Origin: Acrocarpospora catenulata
GTDB taxonomy: Bacteria; Actinomycetota; Actinomycetes; Streptosporangiales; Streptosporangiaceae
Length of the DNA stretch: 64,000 nt
Assembly: GCF_018476525.1 (NCBI RefSeq)
Contig: NZ_JAHCST010000020.1
Coordinates: 1-64,000, forward strand
Direction: 5' to 3'
Both the position numbers and the translations under genes were made by a program. The notes below the pieces were generated by a model. It saw nothing but the letters and a program-made list of their open reading frames with translations. It was not told the origin of the DNA and did not search any database. Positions 19,012 through 29,267 of this stretch are shown here, in pieces; the first letter of the stretch is position 1; each line of letters begins with the position of its first letter.

Positions 19012-19877
19012 GCCGTCCCGGGCCCATTTCCCGGTACCGGGTGCGCCAGGTCTCCCGGGGGCACGAGCGGGAGCGGCGCGACGACCTGGCCACCGAGGAG
19101 CCCCTGGAGATCCGGGTGCTGGCGGCCGGCGAGAGCCGTACCGTGGCGATCACCATGCGCACCCCGGGCGCGGACTTCGAGCTCGCGGCCGGTTTCCTGC
19201 ACGGCGAAGGCGTGATCGCCCCGGGCGACGTGACGGCCATCGGCTACTGCACCGACGAGGACGTCCTCCCGGAGGCCCGCTACAACACCGTCTCCGTCCG
19301 CCTCAACCGCCCAATCCCCGAAATTTCCCATCTAGAGCGACATTTCGTGACTTCGAGCGCGTGTGGGGTGTGCGGGAGCGGCAGCCTGGACGCCCTCCGG
19401 AACCGCTGCGCCCCGCTCACCGGCCCCACCACGCTCACCGTCACCCCCGAGATCCTGTACGGCCTGCCCGCCACCCTCCGCCAGGCCCAGGGCGTCTTCG
19501 GCCGGACCGGCGGCCTGCACGCGGCGGGCCTGTTCACCCCGGACGGCACCCTGATCCAGGCCCGCGAGGACGTCGGCCGCCACAACGCGGTGGACAAACT
19601 GGTCGGCTGGGCCCTGCTCCAGGGCAGGCTCCCGCTCACCGGCCACCTGCTCCTGGTCAGCGGCCGGGCCAGCTACGAGATCCTGCAGAAGGCGCTGGCC
19701 GCCGGAATCGAGCTGGTCTGCGCGGTCTCCGCCCCCTCCTCCCTGGCCGTGGACCTGGCCAGGGAGTTCGGCCAGACCCTCGTCGGCTTCCTGCGCGAGG
19801 AGCGCTTCAACGTCTACGCCGGGGCCGAGCGGGTCACCCCGTGTTCTGCAGCCCCGCCGCCACCCCGTTCACGCTGA
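19008..19877 (+). CDS. fdhD: Formate dehydrogenase accessory sulfurtransferase
   Basis: A 289-aa FdhD protein, which transfers sulfur from cysteine desulfurase to the molybdenum cofactor for insertion into formate dehydrogenase. The conserved Cys loop is SSACGVCGSGS (C119 and C122). Other family segments (GADFELAAGFLHGEG, EDVGRHNAVDKL, VSGRASYEI) are intact. Its ATG overlaps the fdhF stop (ATGA), giving strict coupling to its client. The 3' end overlaps the convergent ppc gene by 44 bases. Confidence 0.95.
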   Translation: MSRPGPISRYRVRQVSRGHERERRDDLATEEPLEIRVLAAGESRTVAITMRTPGADFELAAGFLHGEGVIAPGDVTAIGYCTDEDVLPEARYNTVSVRLNRPIPEISHLERHFVTSSACGVCGSGSLDALRNRCAPLTGPTTLTVTPEILYGLPATLRQAQGVFGRTGGLHAAGLFTPDGTLIQAREDVGRHNAVDKLVGWALLQGRLPLTGHLLLVSGRASYEILQKALAAGIELVCAVSAPSSLAVDLAREFGQTLVGFLREERFNVYAGAERVTPCSAAPPPPRSR

Positions 19878-22482
19878 GCAGCAGCAGCGTGGACAGCCGC
19901 TCCCGCTCCTCCTCCGGCAGCCCGTCCGCGCTCCGCAGCGCCGACAGCGCCCGCAGCTGGAGGTGGGACAGGGCGTCCACGTACGGGTCGCGGAGCTGGA
20001 CCGCGCGGGAGAGCACCCGGCGGCTCTCCAGCAGGCGGCTGTGGCCGGTGATCTCCAGGACCAGCTTCCTGGTCAGGTCGTACTCCACCAGCACCTGCTT
20101 GGTGAAGTCGTCCCGGCCGCCCAGCGCCAGGTAGCGGGTGGCGATCGACCGGTCGGTCTTGGCCAGCGACATCTCCACGTTGTCCAGCAGCGAGGCGAAC
20201 AGCGGCCACTCCTGGTAGGCCGACTGGAGCTCGGCCCGGCCCCCGGACTCCAGCACCGCCGACAGGCCGCTGCCCAGGCCGTACCAGCCGGGCAGGTTGA
20301 CGCGGGTCTGCGCCCAGGCGAACACCCACGGGATGGCGCGCAGGTCGTCCAGCGACTTGGGGGCGCCCAGGCCGCGCCGGGCCGGGCGGGAGCCCAGGCG
20401 CAGCGAGCCGATCTCCTCCAGCGGGCTGACCAGCGCGAACCACTCGGGGAAGCCGGGGGCCTCGGTCAGCGCGCGGTAGGCGTGCTCGGAGGCCGTGGCG
20501 ACCTGCCCGGCCAGGTGGCGGAACTTGGCGGCGGCCTCGGCGGTCCGGCTCTCCACCGTGCTGGTGGAGGCCAGCAGCACGGCGTTGGTGACCTGCTCGA
20601 TGTGGCGGCGGGCGATGGCCTGGTGACCGTACCTGGCGAAGATCACCTCGCCCTGCTCGGTCACCTTGAACCGCCCGGCCACCGAGCCGGGGGCCTGGGC
20701 CAGCACCGCCCGGTTGGCGGGGCCGCCGCCCCGGCCGAGCGCGCCGCCCCGGCCGTGGAAGAGGGTGAGCCGGATGTCGTTGTCGGCCGCCCAGGCGGCC
20801 AGCGCGGCCTGCGCGTCGTAGAGGCGGAGGGTGGCGGCGGCCGGGCCGAGCTCCTTGGCCGAGTCGGAGTAGCCGAGCATGACCTCCAGCCGGCGCCCGT
20901 TGGCGGCCAGCCGCCGCTGGACCGGCTCGGCGGCCACCATGCCGGCCAGCACGGCAACCGAGTTGTCCAGGTCCTCCCCGGACTCGAAGAGCGGCACCAC
21001 GTCCAGCACCGGGGCCCGGTCGCCGAGCGCGTGCCTGGCCAGCTCGTAGACGGCCACCACGTCCTGCGCCGAGCGGGTGAACGAGACCACGTACCGGGAG
21101 CAGGCCTTGACCCCGAAGCGCTCCTGGATCCAGGCGATGGTCCGGATGGTGGCCAGCACCTCCTCGGTACGCTCCGAGCGCCCCTTCCCTGCCTTCAGCT
21201 CGGCCAGCGCCTCGGCGTGCACCTGGGAGTGCTGGCGCACCTCCAGCTCAGCCAGGTGGAAGCCGAAGGTCTCCACCTGCCAGATGAGGTTCTGCAGCTC
21301 GCCGAAGGCCTGCCGTACCGCGCCGGCCTCGCGGAGCGAGTCCTGGGCCAGGCGCAGGTCGGCCAGCAGATCGGCCGGGGACAGGTAGGCCAGGTCCAGG
21401 TCGCGGCGGCGGGTGGCGGCGATCCTGGCCGCCACGAAGAGCAGCCACTGGCGGTGCGGCTCCTGCGGGGAGCGGGTGGCCATCTCCGAGACCAGGTCGG
21501 GGAAGTCCCCCTCGGCCTGGGCCAGCGCGGCCCGCAGCTGCTCGGACGGCGAGGTGTAGGCGCTGGCCAGGGTGAGGGTGCGGGCGATCCGGGTGGCGGC
21601 GGTCTCCAGCGCGACCAGCACGTGCTCGGCGTGGATGAGCACGGCCTCCCTGGTGACCTTGGCGGTGACGTTCGGGTTGCCGTCCCGGTCCCCGCCGATC
21701 CAGCTGCCGTACCGGATGTAGGCGCGGGAGCGGGGCACCCGGGTGCCGGTGCCGGGCTCCAGGGCGGCGTCCAGCGAGCGGTAGATGAACGGGACGACCC
21801 GGAAGAGCGTCTCGTCGAAGGCGGCCATCGCGGTGCGCACCTCGTCCAGCGGGTCCAGCTTGGTGTGCCGCAGCTGGTGGGTGCGCCAGAGCAGGTCGAT
21901 CTCCTCCAGCAGCCGCCGGCGGGCCTCGTCGCGCTCGGCGGCGCCCCGGCCGGGGGTGTTGTAGAGGTCCAGCTGGGCGCTGACCCGCTGGATGGCGGTG
22001 ACCACGGCACGCCGCCGGGCCTCGGTGGGGTGCGCGGTCAGCACCGGACGGAACTCCAGACCGGCCACCAGCCGGTTCAGCTCCTCCTCACCGAGATCGT
22101 CCTTCAGATCCCGGACGGCCTGGGCCAGCGACTCGGGCACCGGCACGTTGTCACTGTCCCTGGCCCGCAGGATGCGGATGCGGTAGTGCTCCTCGGCCAG
22201 GTTGACCAGGTGGAAGTAGCAGGTGAAGGCGCGGGCGATCTGCACCGCCCGGTCCACCGGCCAGGAGCTCGCCAGGGCGGCCACCTCGTCCCCGCTGACC
22301 TCCCGGCGGCGGGCGGCGATCACCGCCTTGCGCAGCCGTTCCACGTCCGCGAGCAGTTCGGGGCCGCCGTGTTCGGCGATCACCTGGCCGAGCAACTCAC
22401 CCAGAAGGCGGACGTCGGCGCGCAGGTCGTCGGGCATCTCCGTGACGGCGCTGTGGCGTTCTGCGGGAGAGATCGAGGCCAT
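19834..22482 (-). CDS. ppc: Phosphoenolpyruvate carboxylase
   Basis: This enzyme carboxylates PEP with bicarbonate to oxaloacetate, refilling the TCA cycle. The 882-aa sequence has the catalytic HPTEARRRAV near residue 150, the PEP/Mg segment GGDRDGNP, LGYSDSAKE, the glycine loop FHGRGGALGRGGG, and the canonical C-terminal QNTG that carries the allosteric site. MASISPAERHSAV at 22482 is preferred over an upstream start 17 codons earlier, though neither has a strong ribosome site. It is monocistronic and convergent with fdhD. Confidence 0.97.
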   Translation of the reverse strand: MASISPAERHSAVTEMPDDLRADVRLLGELLGQVIAEHGGPELLADVERLRKAVIAARRREVSGDEVAALASSWPVDRAVQIARAFTCYFHLVNLAEEHYRIRILRARDSDNVPVPESLAQAVRDLKDDLGEEELNRLVAGLEFRPVLTAHPTEARRRAVVTAIQRVSAQLDLYNTPGRGAAERDEARRRLLEEIDLLWRTHQLRHTKLDPLDEVRTAMAAFDETLFRVVPFIYRSLDAALEPGTGTRVPRSRAYIRYGSWIGGDRDGNPNVTAKVTREAVLIHAEHVLVALETAATRIARTLTLASAYTSPSEQLRAALAQAEGDFPDLVSEMATRSPQEPHRQWLLFVAARIAATRRRDLDLAYLSPADLLADLRLAQDSLREAGAVRQAFGELQNLIWQVETFGFHLAELEVRQHSQVHAEALAELKAGKGRSERTEEVLATIRTIAWIQERFGVKACSRYVVSFTRSAQDVVAVYELARHALGDRAPVLDVVPLFESGEDLDNSVAVLAGMVAAEPVQRRLAANGRRLEVMLGYSDSAKELGPAAATLRLYDAQAALAAWAADNDIRLTLFHGRGGALGRGGGPANRAVLAQAPGSVAGRFKVTEQGEVIFARYGHQAIARRHIEQVTNAVLLASTSTVESRTAEAAAKFRHLAGQVATASEHAYRALTEAPGFPEWFALVSPLEEIGSLRLGSRPARRGLGAPKSLDDLRAIPWVFAWAQTRVNLPGWYGLGSGLSAVLESGGRAELQSAYQEWPLFASLLDNVEMSLAKTDRSIATRYLALGGRDDFTKQVLVEYDLTRKLVLEITGHSRLLESRRVLSRAVQLRDPYVDALSHLQLRALSALRSADGLPEEERERLSTLLLLSVNGVAAGLQNTG

Positions 22483-22557
22483 GCCTGGAAGCCTAGCGAG
22501 TGCCCGTGATCCGCCCGAGACCGGTCTCACCAATTGGACTAGACCAGTGTGCCCGCG

Positions 22558-24111
22558 CTAGGCGGGCCGGGAGACCGCCGCGATCAGCTCGGGAAGCCGC
22601 CGGAAGCCCACCTGACTCGCCACCCGCCGCCCGCCCCAGGCCACCGCCAGCCCGTACGGCACGGCGAGCGCGCTCACCCACAGCATGCCGAAGAGCACCG
22701 GCAGCAGCAGGGGCAGCACGAGCAACCCCGTGCCGAGCAGCGCGCCGAACGAGCCCACGAACGCCTGCCCGCCCTGCCCTGGCGCGGCCGAGCTGAACGC
22801 GTTCATCCGCTCCGGATAGGTGTAGGGCATGCTCACGCTGAGCAGCGCCCCCACCCCGAGGGAGACCCCCAGCACTCCCCAGGCCACCAGCGCGGCGGGA
22901 ATCGCCCAGACCACGTTCCCGGCCAGCGCGCCCGCCGCCACGGCCACCACGGTCAGCAGCGGCACCCCGATCACCGTGGTGGCCAGCTGCCGACCGGCCA
23001 GGTCGGTGCGGAGATCCCGGGGCCGCCCGAAGGCGACCGCGTTCATCCACAGGGAGCGACCGTCGATGCCGAACACGTTGGCGGCCTGGATGCCGATCAT
23101 GCCGGCCGCGATGGCGACCGGGCCGACGGCCAGCGGCAGGCCCTGCCAGCCTTGCGGGCTGCGGAGCGTGAACAGCAGGATCCCGCTGACCGCGATGGCG
23201 GTGAACCAGATCACCCGGCCGCGCGGCTCCCGCCGGGCGTACCTGAGCTCCTTGGCCAGCACGGCGCCGAGCGGGCCCTCCGGCAGCAGGCGGCCCAGGC
23301 GGGAGCGGCGGACCGCGGCGGCCTGGCCGGTCGTGTCGGGCCGGACCAGCGCGGCCCGCAGGGCGAGGATCCAGAGCCAGCCGAGCAGCAGCACGGTCGC
23401 CGCCACCGTGGCCAGCTCCAGCAGGCCGGTCAGGCCGCCGTCGGCGATGGCGTGCGCGGCCATGCCGGGCGGGGCCCAGCGCAGCACGGCGGCGGGCGCG
23501 GCCACCGCCTCCAGCGGGTCGGCGGGCAGGCCGTCCCTGAGCAGCAGGTTGGGCAGCTGGGTGAGCACCACCACCAGCACCGCCGCGACGCCAAGCAGGT
23601 CCCGCCCGCGGCGGCTGCGCAGCGCGCCGGACAGGGCGGTGGTGACCAGCCGGGAGGTGACCAGGCAGAGCGCGAACTGCAGCGGCACCGCGACCAGGCC
23701 GAGCAGCACACCGCCTGGCCCGGTGGCCAGCCCGGCCACCGCGCCGAACAGCGCGACCAGCGAGGCCAGCGGCCAGACGCCGGTGGCCGAGGCGGCGAAC
23801 AGGCCGGTGGCCAACTGACGGGTGGTCAGCGGGAAGAGCGAGAGACGGCCCGGGTCGAGGGTCTCGTCCAGGCCGAAGGCGAGCAGCGGGACCACGATCC
23901 AGGCGATCGTGAACGCGGTGAACTGCATGACGACCAGGTCGACGGCCAGGTCGTGGGGCACCAGCCGGACCAGGGAGAAGCTGAGGAAGCCGAAGGACGC
24001 GCAGATCACGGCGGCCAGCAGCGAGAAGCCGAAGCCGAGCTGGCGGACCAGGTCGCCGCGGAGGTTCCCGACGATCAGGCGGAGTTTGAGCCGGACGAAC
24101 AGGCCGATCAT
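22558..24111 (-). CDS. ABC transporter permease (ABC-2-like)
   Basis: A 517-aa polytopic protein with about a dozen hydrophobic segments in two halves, separated by a cytoplasmic loop around residues 255-300 rich in basic residues (RRSRLGRLLPEGPLG, ELRYARREPRGR). No known substrate signature. It overlaps by 4 bases the ATP-binding gene upstream and forms a two-gene exporter. The substrate cannot be deduced. Confidence 0.85.
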   Translation of the reverse strand: MIGLFVRLKLRLIVGNLRGDLVRQLGFGFSLLAAVICASFGFLSFSLVRLVPHDLAVDLVVMQFTAFTIAWIVVPLLAFGLDETLDPGRLSLFPLTTRQLATGLFAASATGVWPLASLVALFGAVAGLATGPGGVLLGLVAVPLQFALCLVTSRLVTTALSGALRSRRGRDLLGVAAVLVVVLTQLPNLLLRDGLPADPLEAVAAPAAVLRWAPPGMAAHAIADGGLTGLLELATVAATVLLLGWLWILALRAALVRPDTTGQAAAVRRSRLGRLLPEGPLGAVLAKELRYARREPRGRVIWFTAIAVSGILLFTLRSPQGWQGLPLAVGPVAIAAGMIGIQAANVFGIDGRSLWMNAVAFGRPRDLRTDLAGRQLATTVIGVPLLTVVAVAAGALAGNVVWAIPAALVAWGVLGVSLGVGALLSVSMPYTYPERMNAFSSAAPGQGGQAFVGSFGALLGTGLLVLPLLLPVLFGMLWVSALAVPYGLAVAWGGRRVASQVGFRRLPELIAAVSRPA

Positions 24112-24869
24112 CGCGACCCCAGCCAGGAGAGCCCCTCGCCGTCCCCGTGCCCGCGGGCCCCGACCAGCTCAAGGAACGCCTCGTTCAGGCTGCGGCCCTG
24201 GCGGACCTCCTCCACCGGGCCCTGGGCCACGATCTGGCCCCGGCTCATCACCGAGACCCAGTCGCAGAGCCGTTCCACCAGGTCCATCACATGGCTGGAG
24301 AAGATCACCGTGGAGCCGGAGGCGGTGTACCTGCGGAGCACCTCCACCAGGGTGTTGGCGCTCACCGGATCCACCCCCTCGAACGGCTCGTCCAGGAAGA
24401 GCACGCCCGGGTTGTGCAGCAGCGCGGCGGCCAGGCCGATCTTCTTCCGCATGCCGGTGGAGTAGTCCACCACCAGCTTGTCCTGCGCCTCGGTGAGATC
24501 CATCACACCGAGCAGTTCCCCGGCCCGCCGTTCCACCTCGGCCCTGGGGATGCCGCGCAGCTGGCCGTTGTAGAGCAGGAGCTCCCGCCCAGAGAGGCGT
24601 TCGAAGAGGCGCAGGCCCTCGGGGAGCACGCCGATCCTGGACTTGACGTTGACGGGGTCGGCCCAGACGTCGAAGCCCGCCACGGTGATGGTCCCGGCGT
24701 CCGGCCTGAGCAGGCCGGTGGCCATGGAGAGGGTGGTGGTCTTGCCGGCTCCGTTGGGGCCGACCAGACCCGCGAAGCTGCCCTTCGGCACCACCAGATC
24801 CACCCCGGCCACCGCCAGTTGCGATCCGAAACTCTTGACCAGCCCCCGGGTGCGCACCGCCTCGTCCAT
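24108..24869 (-). CDS. ABC transporter ATP-binding protein
   Basis: A 253-aa ATPase with Walker A GPNGAGKTT at ~37-45, signature YSTGMRKK, Walker B VLFLDEPFEG and the switch His in SSHVMDLVE. It is of the CcmA/DRR-like class that drives ABC-2 exporters. It is coupled by an ATGA overlap to the permease gene. Transport direction is probably export; the substrate is unknown. Confidence 0.93.
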   Translation of the reverse strand: MDEAVRTRGLVKSFGSQLAVAGVDLVVPKGSFAGLVGPNGAGKTTTLSMATGLLRPDAGTITVAGFDVWADPVNVKSRIGVLPEGLRLFERLSGRELLLYNGQLRGIPRAEVERRAGELLGVMDLTEAQDKLVVDYSTGMRKKIGLAAALLHNPGVLFLDEPFEGVDPVSANTLVEVLRRYTASGSTVIFSSHVMDLVERLCDWVSVMSRGQIVAQGPVEEVRQGRSLNEAFLELVGARGHGDGEGLSWLGSR

Positions 24870-24873
24870 GCCC

Positions 24874-26238
24874 TCAGAACGAACGAACCTCCGGTGAAGT
24901 TGCGGTACTACGGGATACCAGCCGGTTGATCACCCAGAGCAACGTGCCCGCTCCGAGCAGCGCCAGGGCCCGCAGGTAGACCGCGCCGTCCCGGCCGGTG
25001 ACGGGGAGCGCCAGCACCAGGCAGGCCACCGCGCCCAGCACCGGCGCCCAGGTCGGCGCCCGGAAGTGCGGGTGCGGCACGGCGTCCCGCCTGAGCACCA
25101 GGACCGACACGTTGACCAGCGTGAACACGCAGAGCAGCAGGAGCACCGTGGTGTCGGCCAGGCCGCCCACGTCGCCGGTGGCCACCAGGACCGCGGCGAC
25201 TCCCACGGTGCACAGGATGGCCACCCAGGGGGTCGCGCGGGTGGGGTGCACGGCGCCGAAGAGCGGTGGAATGATCTTCTCGCGGGCCATGCCGTACACC
25301 AGCCGGGAGGCCATCAGCATGTTGATCAGGGCCGAGTTGCCCACCGCGAGCAGGGCGATCAGCGCGAACAGCTTGGGCGGGAAGGCCAGCCCGGCCACCT
25401 TGACCACTTCAAGGAGCGGGCCGGTGGAGGTGGCCAGGGTGGCGGTGTCCACCAGCATGGTGGCCGTGAAGGCGACCGCCAGGTAGATCAGCCCGGCCAC
25501 GGCCAGGCCGCCGAAGAGCGCCCAGGGGAAGTCGCGGTGCGGGTCGGTGGCCTCCTCGGCCAGGTTCACCGAGTCCTCGAAGCCGAGCAGCGCGTAGAAG
25601 GCCAGCGCGGTGCCGCCGAGCACGCCCAGGAAGGCGCCGTTGGCCGGGTGGAACTCCAGCGCCCGGGCTGGCTCGCCGTCGCCGGTCAGCAGCGCGAACA
25701 CCCCGATGGCGATGATGACCAGCAGGCCGAACGCCTCGACCAGGGTGAGCACCACGTTGACCCGGACGGACTCGGAGATGCCGGCGAAGTTCACCAGGCT
25801 GATCAGGGCCAGGAAGATCAGCGCGCCGAGCACGGTGGGCAGCGAGACGAACTCGGCCAGGTACTGCCCGCCGAACGCGCGGGCGGCGGCGCCGGCCGAG
25901 GTGATGCCGCTCATCATCACCGCGAAGGCCACGATGAAGGTGACGAACGGGATGGCGAACGCCTTGTTGGCGTAGAGCGCGGCCCCGGCCGCCTGCGGAT
26001 ACTTGCCGACCAGCTCCGCGTACGCCGTGGCGGTGAGGGCGGCCAGCACGAAGGCGGCCAGGAACGGGACCCACAGGGCGCCGCCGACGTGCCCGGCCAC
26101 CTTCCCTGCCAGCGCGTAGATGCCCGCCCCGAGGATGTCGCCGATCACGAAGAGCAACAGCACGCGGCGGCCGATGACCTTACGCAGACCGTGCGTTTGG
26201 CCGTGCGCTTGCCCCTGCTTGAGACCCGGTTCACCCAT
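24874..26238 (-). CDS. APC-family amino-acid permease
   Basis: A 454-aa transporter with about 12 transmembrane helices. TM1 carries the family glycine motif GDILGAGIYALAGKVAG, and FYALLGFEDSVNLAEE is the TM6 region. The C-terminus after TM12 is short and Ser/Thr-rich. It belongs to the amino acid-polyamine-organocation superfamily; the substrate is unresolved. The start MGEPGLKQG at 26238 is chosen for a compact N-terminus, though the frame is open 14 codons further. It lies 4 nt from the ABC ATPase gene and may be co-transcribed with it. Confidence 0.88.
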   Translation of the reverse strand: MGEPGLKQGQAHGQTHGLRKVIGRRVLLLFVIGDILGAGIYALAGKVAGHVGGALWVPFLAAFVLAALTATAYAELVGKYPQAAGAALYANKAFAIPFVTFIVAFAVMMSGITSAGAAARAFGGQYLAEFVSLPTVLGALIFLALISLVNFAGISESVRVNVVLTLVEAFGLLVIIAIGVFALLTGDGEPARALEFHPANGAFLGVLGGTALAFYALLGFEDSVNLAEEATDPHRDFPWALFGGLAVAGLIYLAVAFTATMLVDTATLATSTGPLLEVVKVAGLAFPPKLFALIALLAVGNSALINMLMASRLVYGMAREKIIPPLFGAVHPTRATPWVAILCTVGVAAVLVATGDVGGLADTTVLLLLCVFTLVNVSVLVLRRDAVPHPHFRAPTWAPVLGAVACLVLALPVTGRDGAVYLRALALLGAGTLLWVINRLVSRSTATSPEVRSF

Positions 26239-26323
26239 GCGCGCACCCGTACCCCGGGCCGCGCCCGCCACTCCGGGCACCCTGGCCTGGGGTCACTGGT
26301 TTGTCCCTGGTTATCTTGGCTGA

Positions 26324-27904
26324 ATGACGGCTGAGAGTCTCCCTGAGATCGACATCCACACCACCGCAGGAAAGATCGCTGACCTGGAGCGACGCCTGTA
26401 TGAGGCGGTCCACGCGGGATCCGCGCGAGCGGTGGAGAAGCAGCACGCCAAGGGCAAGATGACCGCCCGAGAACGGCTTGTCGCCTTCCTCGACGAGGGC
26501 TCCTTCGTGGAGTTCGACGGGCTGGCCCGGCACCGTTCCACCAACTTCGGCCTGGAGCGCGAGCGCCCGTACGGCGACGGCGTGGTCACCGGGCACGGGA
26601 CCGTGGACGGGCGGCCGGTGGCCGTCTTCGCGCAGGACTTCACGGTGTTCGGCGGCTCGCTGGGCGAGGTCTTCGGGGAGAAGATCGTCAAGGTGATGGA
26701 CCACGCGCTGAAGACCGGCTGCCCGGTCGTGGGCATCAACGACTCCGGCGGCGCCCGGATTCAGGAGGGCGTGGTCAGCCTCGGCCTGTACGCGGAGATC
26801 TTCAAGCGGAACGTGCACGCCTCGGGCGTGATCCCGCAGATCTCGTTGATCATGGGCCCGTGCGCGGGTGGCGCGGTCTACTCCCCCGCCCTGACCGACT
26901 TCGTCCTGATGGTTCAGGAAAAATCGCACATGTTCATCACCGGCCCGGACGTGATCAAGACGGTCACCGGGGAAGAGGTGACCTTCGAGGAGCTCGGCGG
27001 GGCGCACACCCACAACTCCCGGTCAGGGGTGGCCCACTACGAGGCCGCCGACGAGGAGGACTGCCTGGCCTTCGCCCGGGCGCTGCTGTCCTACCTGCCG
27101 TCCAACAACCTGGACGAGCCGCCCGTCTACCCGGTCGACCCCGCGCTCGACCCGGTGCCGGAGCTGGACACGGTGATCCCCGACTCGGCCAACCAGCCCT
27201 ACGACATGCACGCGGTGCTGGGGCACGTGCTCGACGACGGGGAGTTCCTGGAGGTGCACGCGGCGTTCGCGCCCAACATCCTGGTGGGGTTCGGGCGGGT
27301 GGAGGGCCGCTCGGTGGGCGTGGTGGCCAACCAGCCGCTGAGTTTCGCCGGCACCCTCGACATCGCCGCCTCCGAAAAGGCCGCACGATTCGTCCGGACT
27401 TGCGATGCTTTCAATATCCCTGTACTCACATTTGTAGATGTACCGGGATTCCTTCCTGGAACGGATCAGGAATGGAACGGCATCATCCGGCGGGGGGCGA
27501 AACTCCTCTACGCCTACGCGGAGGCCACGGTCCCCCTGGTCACCGTGATCACCCGGAAGGCGTACGGCGGGGCGTACGACGTCATGGGCTCCAAGCACCT
27601 GGGCGCGGACGTCAACCTGGCCTGGCCGACCGCGCAGATCGCGGTGATGGGCGCGCAGGGCGCGGTGAACATCCTCTACCGGCGGGAGCTCACCACCGCC
27701 ACCGACCCGGACGCGGCCCGCGCCGGATTCGTCGCCGAGTACGAGGACACGCTGGCCAACCCGTACCTGGCGGCCGAGCGCGGCTACGTGGACGCGGTGA
27801 TCCGGCCCTCCGACACGCGGGCCCAGGTGGTCCTGGCGCTGCGCGCACTGCGCAACAAGAGGGCTTCGCTGCCGCCCAAGAAGCATGGGAACATCCCCCT
27901 GTGA
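26324..27904 (+). CDS. pccB: Acyl-CoA carboxylase beta subunit (propionyl/acetyl-CoA type)
   Basis: The carboxyltransferase subunit, moving CO2 from biotin to acetyl- or propionyl-CoA and so supplying malonyl- and methylmalonyl-CoA. The 526-aa sequence has both crotonase-fold halves, with the oxyanion glycines in [11 protein letters not shown] and in [18 protein letters not shown]. The Asp in GGAYDVM is at the position known from S. coelicolor PccB to govern acyl-CoA choice and favours propionyl-CoA. It overlaps the epsilon subunit gene. The alpha subunit with BCCP lies at 51 kb. Confidence 0.96.
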   Translation: MTAESLPEIDIHTTAGKIADLERRLYEAVHAGSARAVEKQHAKGKMTARERLVAFLDEGSFVEFDGLARHRSTNFGLERERPYGDGVVTGHGTVDGRPVAVFAQDFTVFGGSLGEVFGEKIVKVMDHALKTGCPVVGINDSGGARIQEGVVSLGLYAEIFKRNVHASGVIPQISLIMGPCAGGAVYSPALTDFVLMVQEKSHMFITGPDVIKTVTGEEVTFEELGGAHTHNSRSGVAHYEAADEEDCLAFARALLSYLPSNNLDEPPVYPVDPALDPVPELDTVIPDSANQPYDMHAVLGHVLDDGEFLEVHAAFAPNILVGFGRVEGRSVGVVANQPLSFAGTLDIAASEKAARFVRTCDAFNIPVLTFVDVPGFLPGTDQEWNGIIRRGAKLLYAYAEATVPLVTVITRKAYGGAYDVMGSKHLGADVNLAWPTAQIAVMGAQGAVNILYRRELTTATDPDAARAGFVAEYEDTLANPYLAAERGYVDAVIRPSDTRAQVVLALRALRNKRASLPPKKHGNIPL

Positions 27905-28122
27905 CCCAGCTTCGGATCGTTCGCGGGGACGCCTCCCCCGAAGAGATCGCCGCCCTGGTGGTCGCCCTCGCCGCGGCCACCGCACCGGGCAGCACGGCGG
28001 AGACCGCGGTGGAGACCGGCGCCTGGCTGCGTTCGGCGCGACGGCCGCGCGGCTCCGCGGTCTCGGGCCGGGCCTGGCAGACGGGCCCCGGAGCCTGGCG
28101 GACGAGCGCGTTGCCGGATTAG
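27901..28122 (+). CDS. accE: Acyl-CoA carboxylase epsilon subunit
   Basis: A 73-aa protein beginning [20 protein letters not shown] and ending [10 protein letters not shown], the hallmark layout of the actinobacterial AccE/PccE family. It stabilises and stimulates the alpha-beta carboxylase complex. The GTG start overlaps the pccB stop (GTGA). Such small subunits are specific to actinobacterial carboxylases. Confidence 0.92.
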   Translation: MTQLRIVRGDASPEEIAALVVALAAATAPGSTAETAVETGAWLRSARRPRGSAVSGRAWQTGPGAWRTSALPD

Positions 28123-28237
28123 CGTCGGATTAGATCCGCCGAACCGGGTGTCAAGTGGCCCAAGAGTTGGGAGTATCTACAAAAGGGCAGTATCACCCTC
28201 AGCGAAAACAACATGGAGACGAGGCCTGGAGGACAAG

Positions 28238-29182
28238 ATGGCCATCCCGGACCTCGCAGTGCACAGCATGGGAGCCAACAAATACGCGGTACTTGTCGAC
28301 GTCGGATACCTCTACGCGGCGGCCGGGGAGGTCCTCCTGTCCGCCAAAGAGCGTAAGGAGTACCGGGTCGCGGCCGACGAGCTGATCCAGTCGCTGCAGA
28401 AGCACGCGCTGGAGCGTATTCCGGGCGAACTGCTGCGGGTCTACTGGTACGACGCCGCACGCGACCGGGTGCCCACCGTGGACCAGCGCGTGATCGCCCA
28501 GCTCCCCTGGGTGAAGGTGCGGCTTGGCAACCTGAACGCGCGCGGCCAGCAGAAGGGCGTGGACGCGCAGATCCGCAGCGACCTGGAAGCACTGGCCCGC
28601 CATCACGCGGTCAGCGACACCGTGCTGATCGCGGGCGACGAGGACATGGTGCCCGCCGTGGAGGCGGCACAGGCATATGGTGTCCGCGTACACCTGTGGG
28701 GCGTGGAACCGCCGTTCGGAACGAACCAAGCCGAGCGACTGGTGTGGGAATCCGACACAGTGGAGATCCTCACCGCGGATTTCCTGCGTCCCTACTTCAA
28801 CCGGGCGCCGATCCCGGTGACCGTGCCCCCGCCGCCGTCACCCGCCCAGGTGTTCGCCGCCCGGGCGGCGAAACCGGTGCCGCCCAAGCCGACGCACGGT
28901 GCGGCCAGCCCCAAACTGGGGCCCAGCCGGCCCCGGGTCGAGGAGGTGGGCGAGCACGTCGCCCAGAAATGGATCCTCACCCGCGGCCGCGACAACATCC
29001 GGGACCTGCTGCCCGGGCCCATCCTGCCCACCGTCATCGACACCGAGCTGCTGATCGAGGCGGAGAAGGAGCTGGGACACTCGCTGCGGCCCTATCCCGA
29101 GGCACGGGTCTGGCTGCGGGACGGGTTCTGGGCGCGGGTGTACCGGGAGTTCGACCTGGGGGTGGGCGTCTCCAGCAAGTGA
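28238..29182 (+). CDS. NYN-domain protein (putative PIN-like ribonuclease)
   Basis: A 314-aa protein. Residues ~15-175 form a NYN/DUF88-type fold: hydrophobic strand KYAVLVDVGYLYAA, then GVDAQIRSDLEALARHH and VLIAGDEDMVPAVEAAQAYG. The acidic residues D (VDVG), D (GVDAQ) and the DED cluster fit a metal-dependent nuclease site. A proline-rich linker (~190-225) leads to a C-terminal helical domain that may be an OST-HTH/LOTUS-like nucleic-acid binding module (inference). ATG 28238 has GGAGG 5 nt upstream; an earlier GTG at 28148 lacks one. Confidence 0.82.
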   Translation: MAIPDLAVHSMGANKYAVLVDVGYLYAAAGEVLLSAKERKEYRVAADELIQSLQKHALERIPGELLRVYWYDAARDRVPTVDQRVIAQLPWVKVRLGNLNARGQQKGVDAQIRSDLEALARHHAVSDTVLIAGDEDMVPAVEAAQAYGVRVHLWGVEPPFGTNQAERLVWESDTVEILTADFLRPYFNRAPIPVTVPPPPSPAQVFAARAAKPVPPKPTHGAASPKLGPSRPRVEEVGEHVAQKWILTRGRDNIRDLLPGPILPTVIDTELLIEAEKELGHSLRPYPEARVWLRDGFWARVYREFDLGVGVSSK

Positions 29183-29267
29183 CCTTGGGGTACGGGGGTT
29201 CCTAGAGGTCACGGTCAGGTCCGATTTCCGCCAGCACGGGGGATTGAGCAGGGCATAGCGTGTTCCC

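Noticed and set aside
19963-22509. 848-codon open frame antisense to ppc
   Set aside because: It is the mirror of a certain gene, has a Gly/Gln/Val-rich composition typical of antisense frames in high-GC DNA, and lacks a ribosome site or any family motif.
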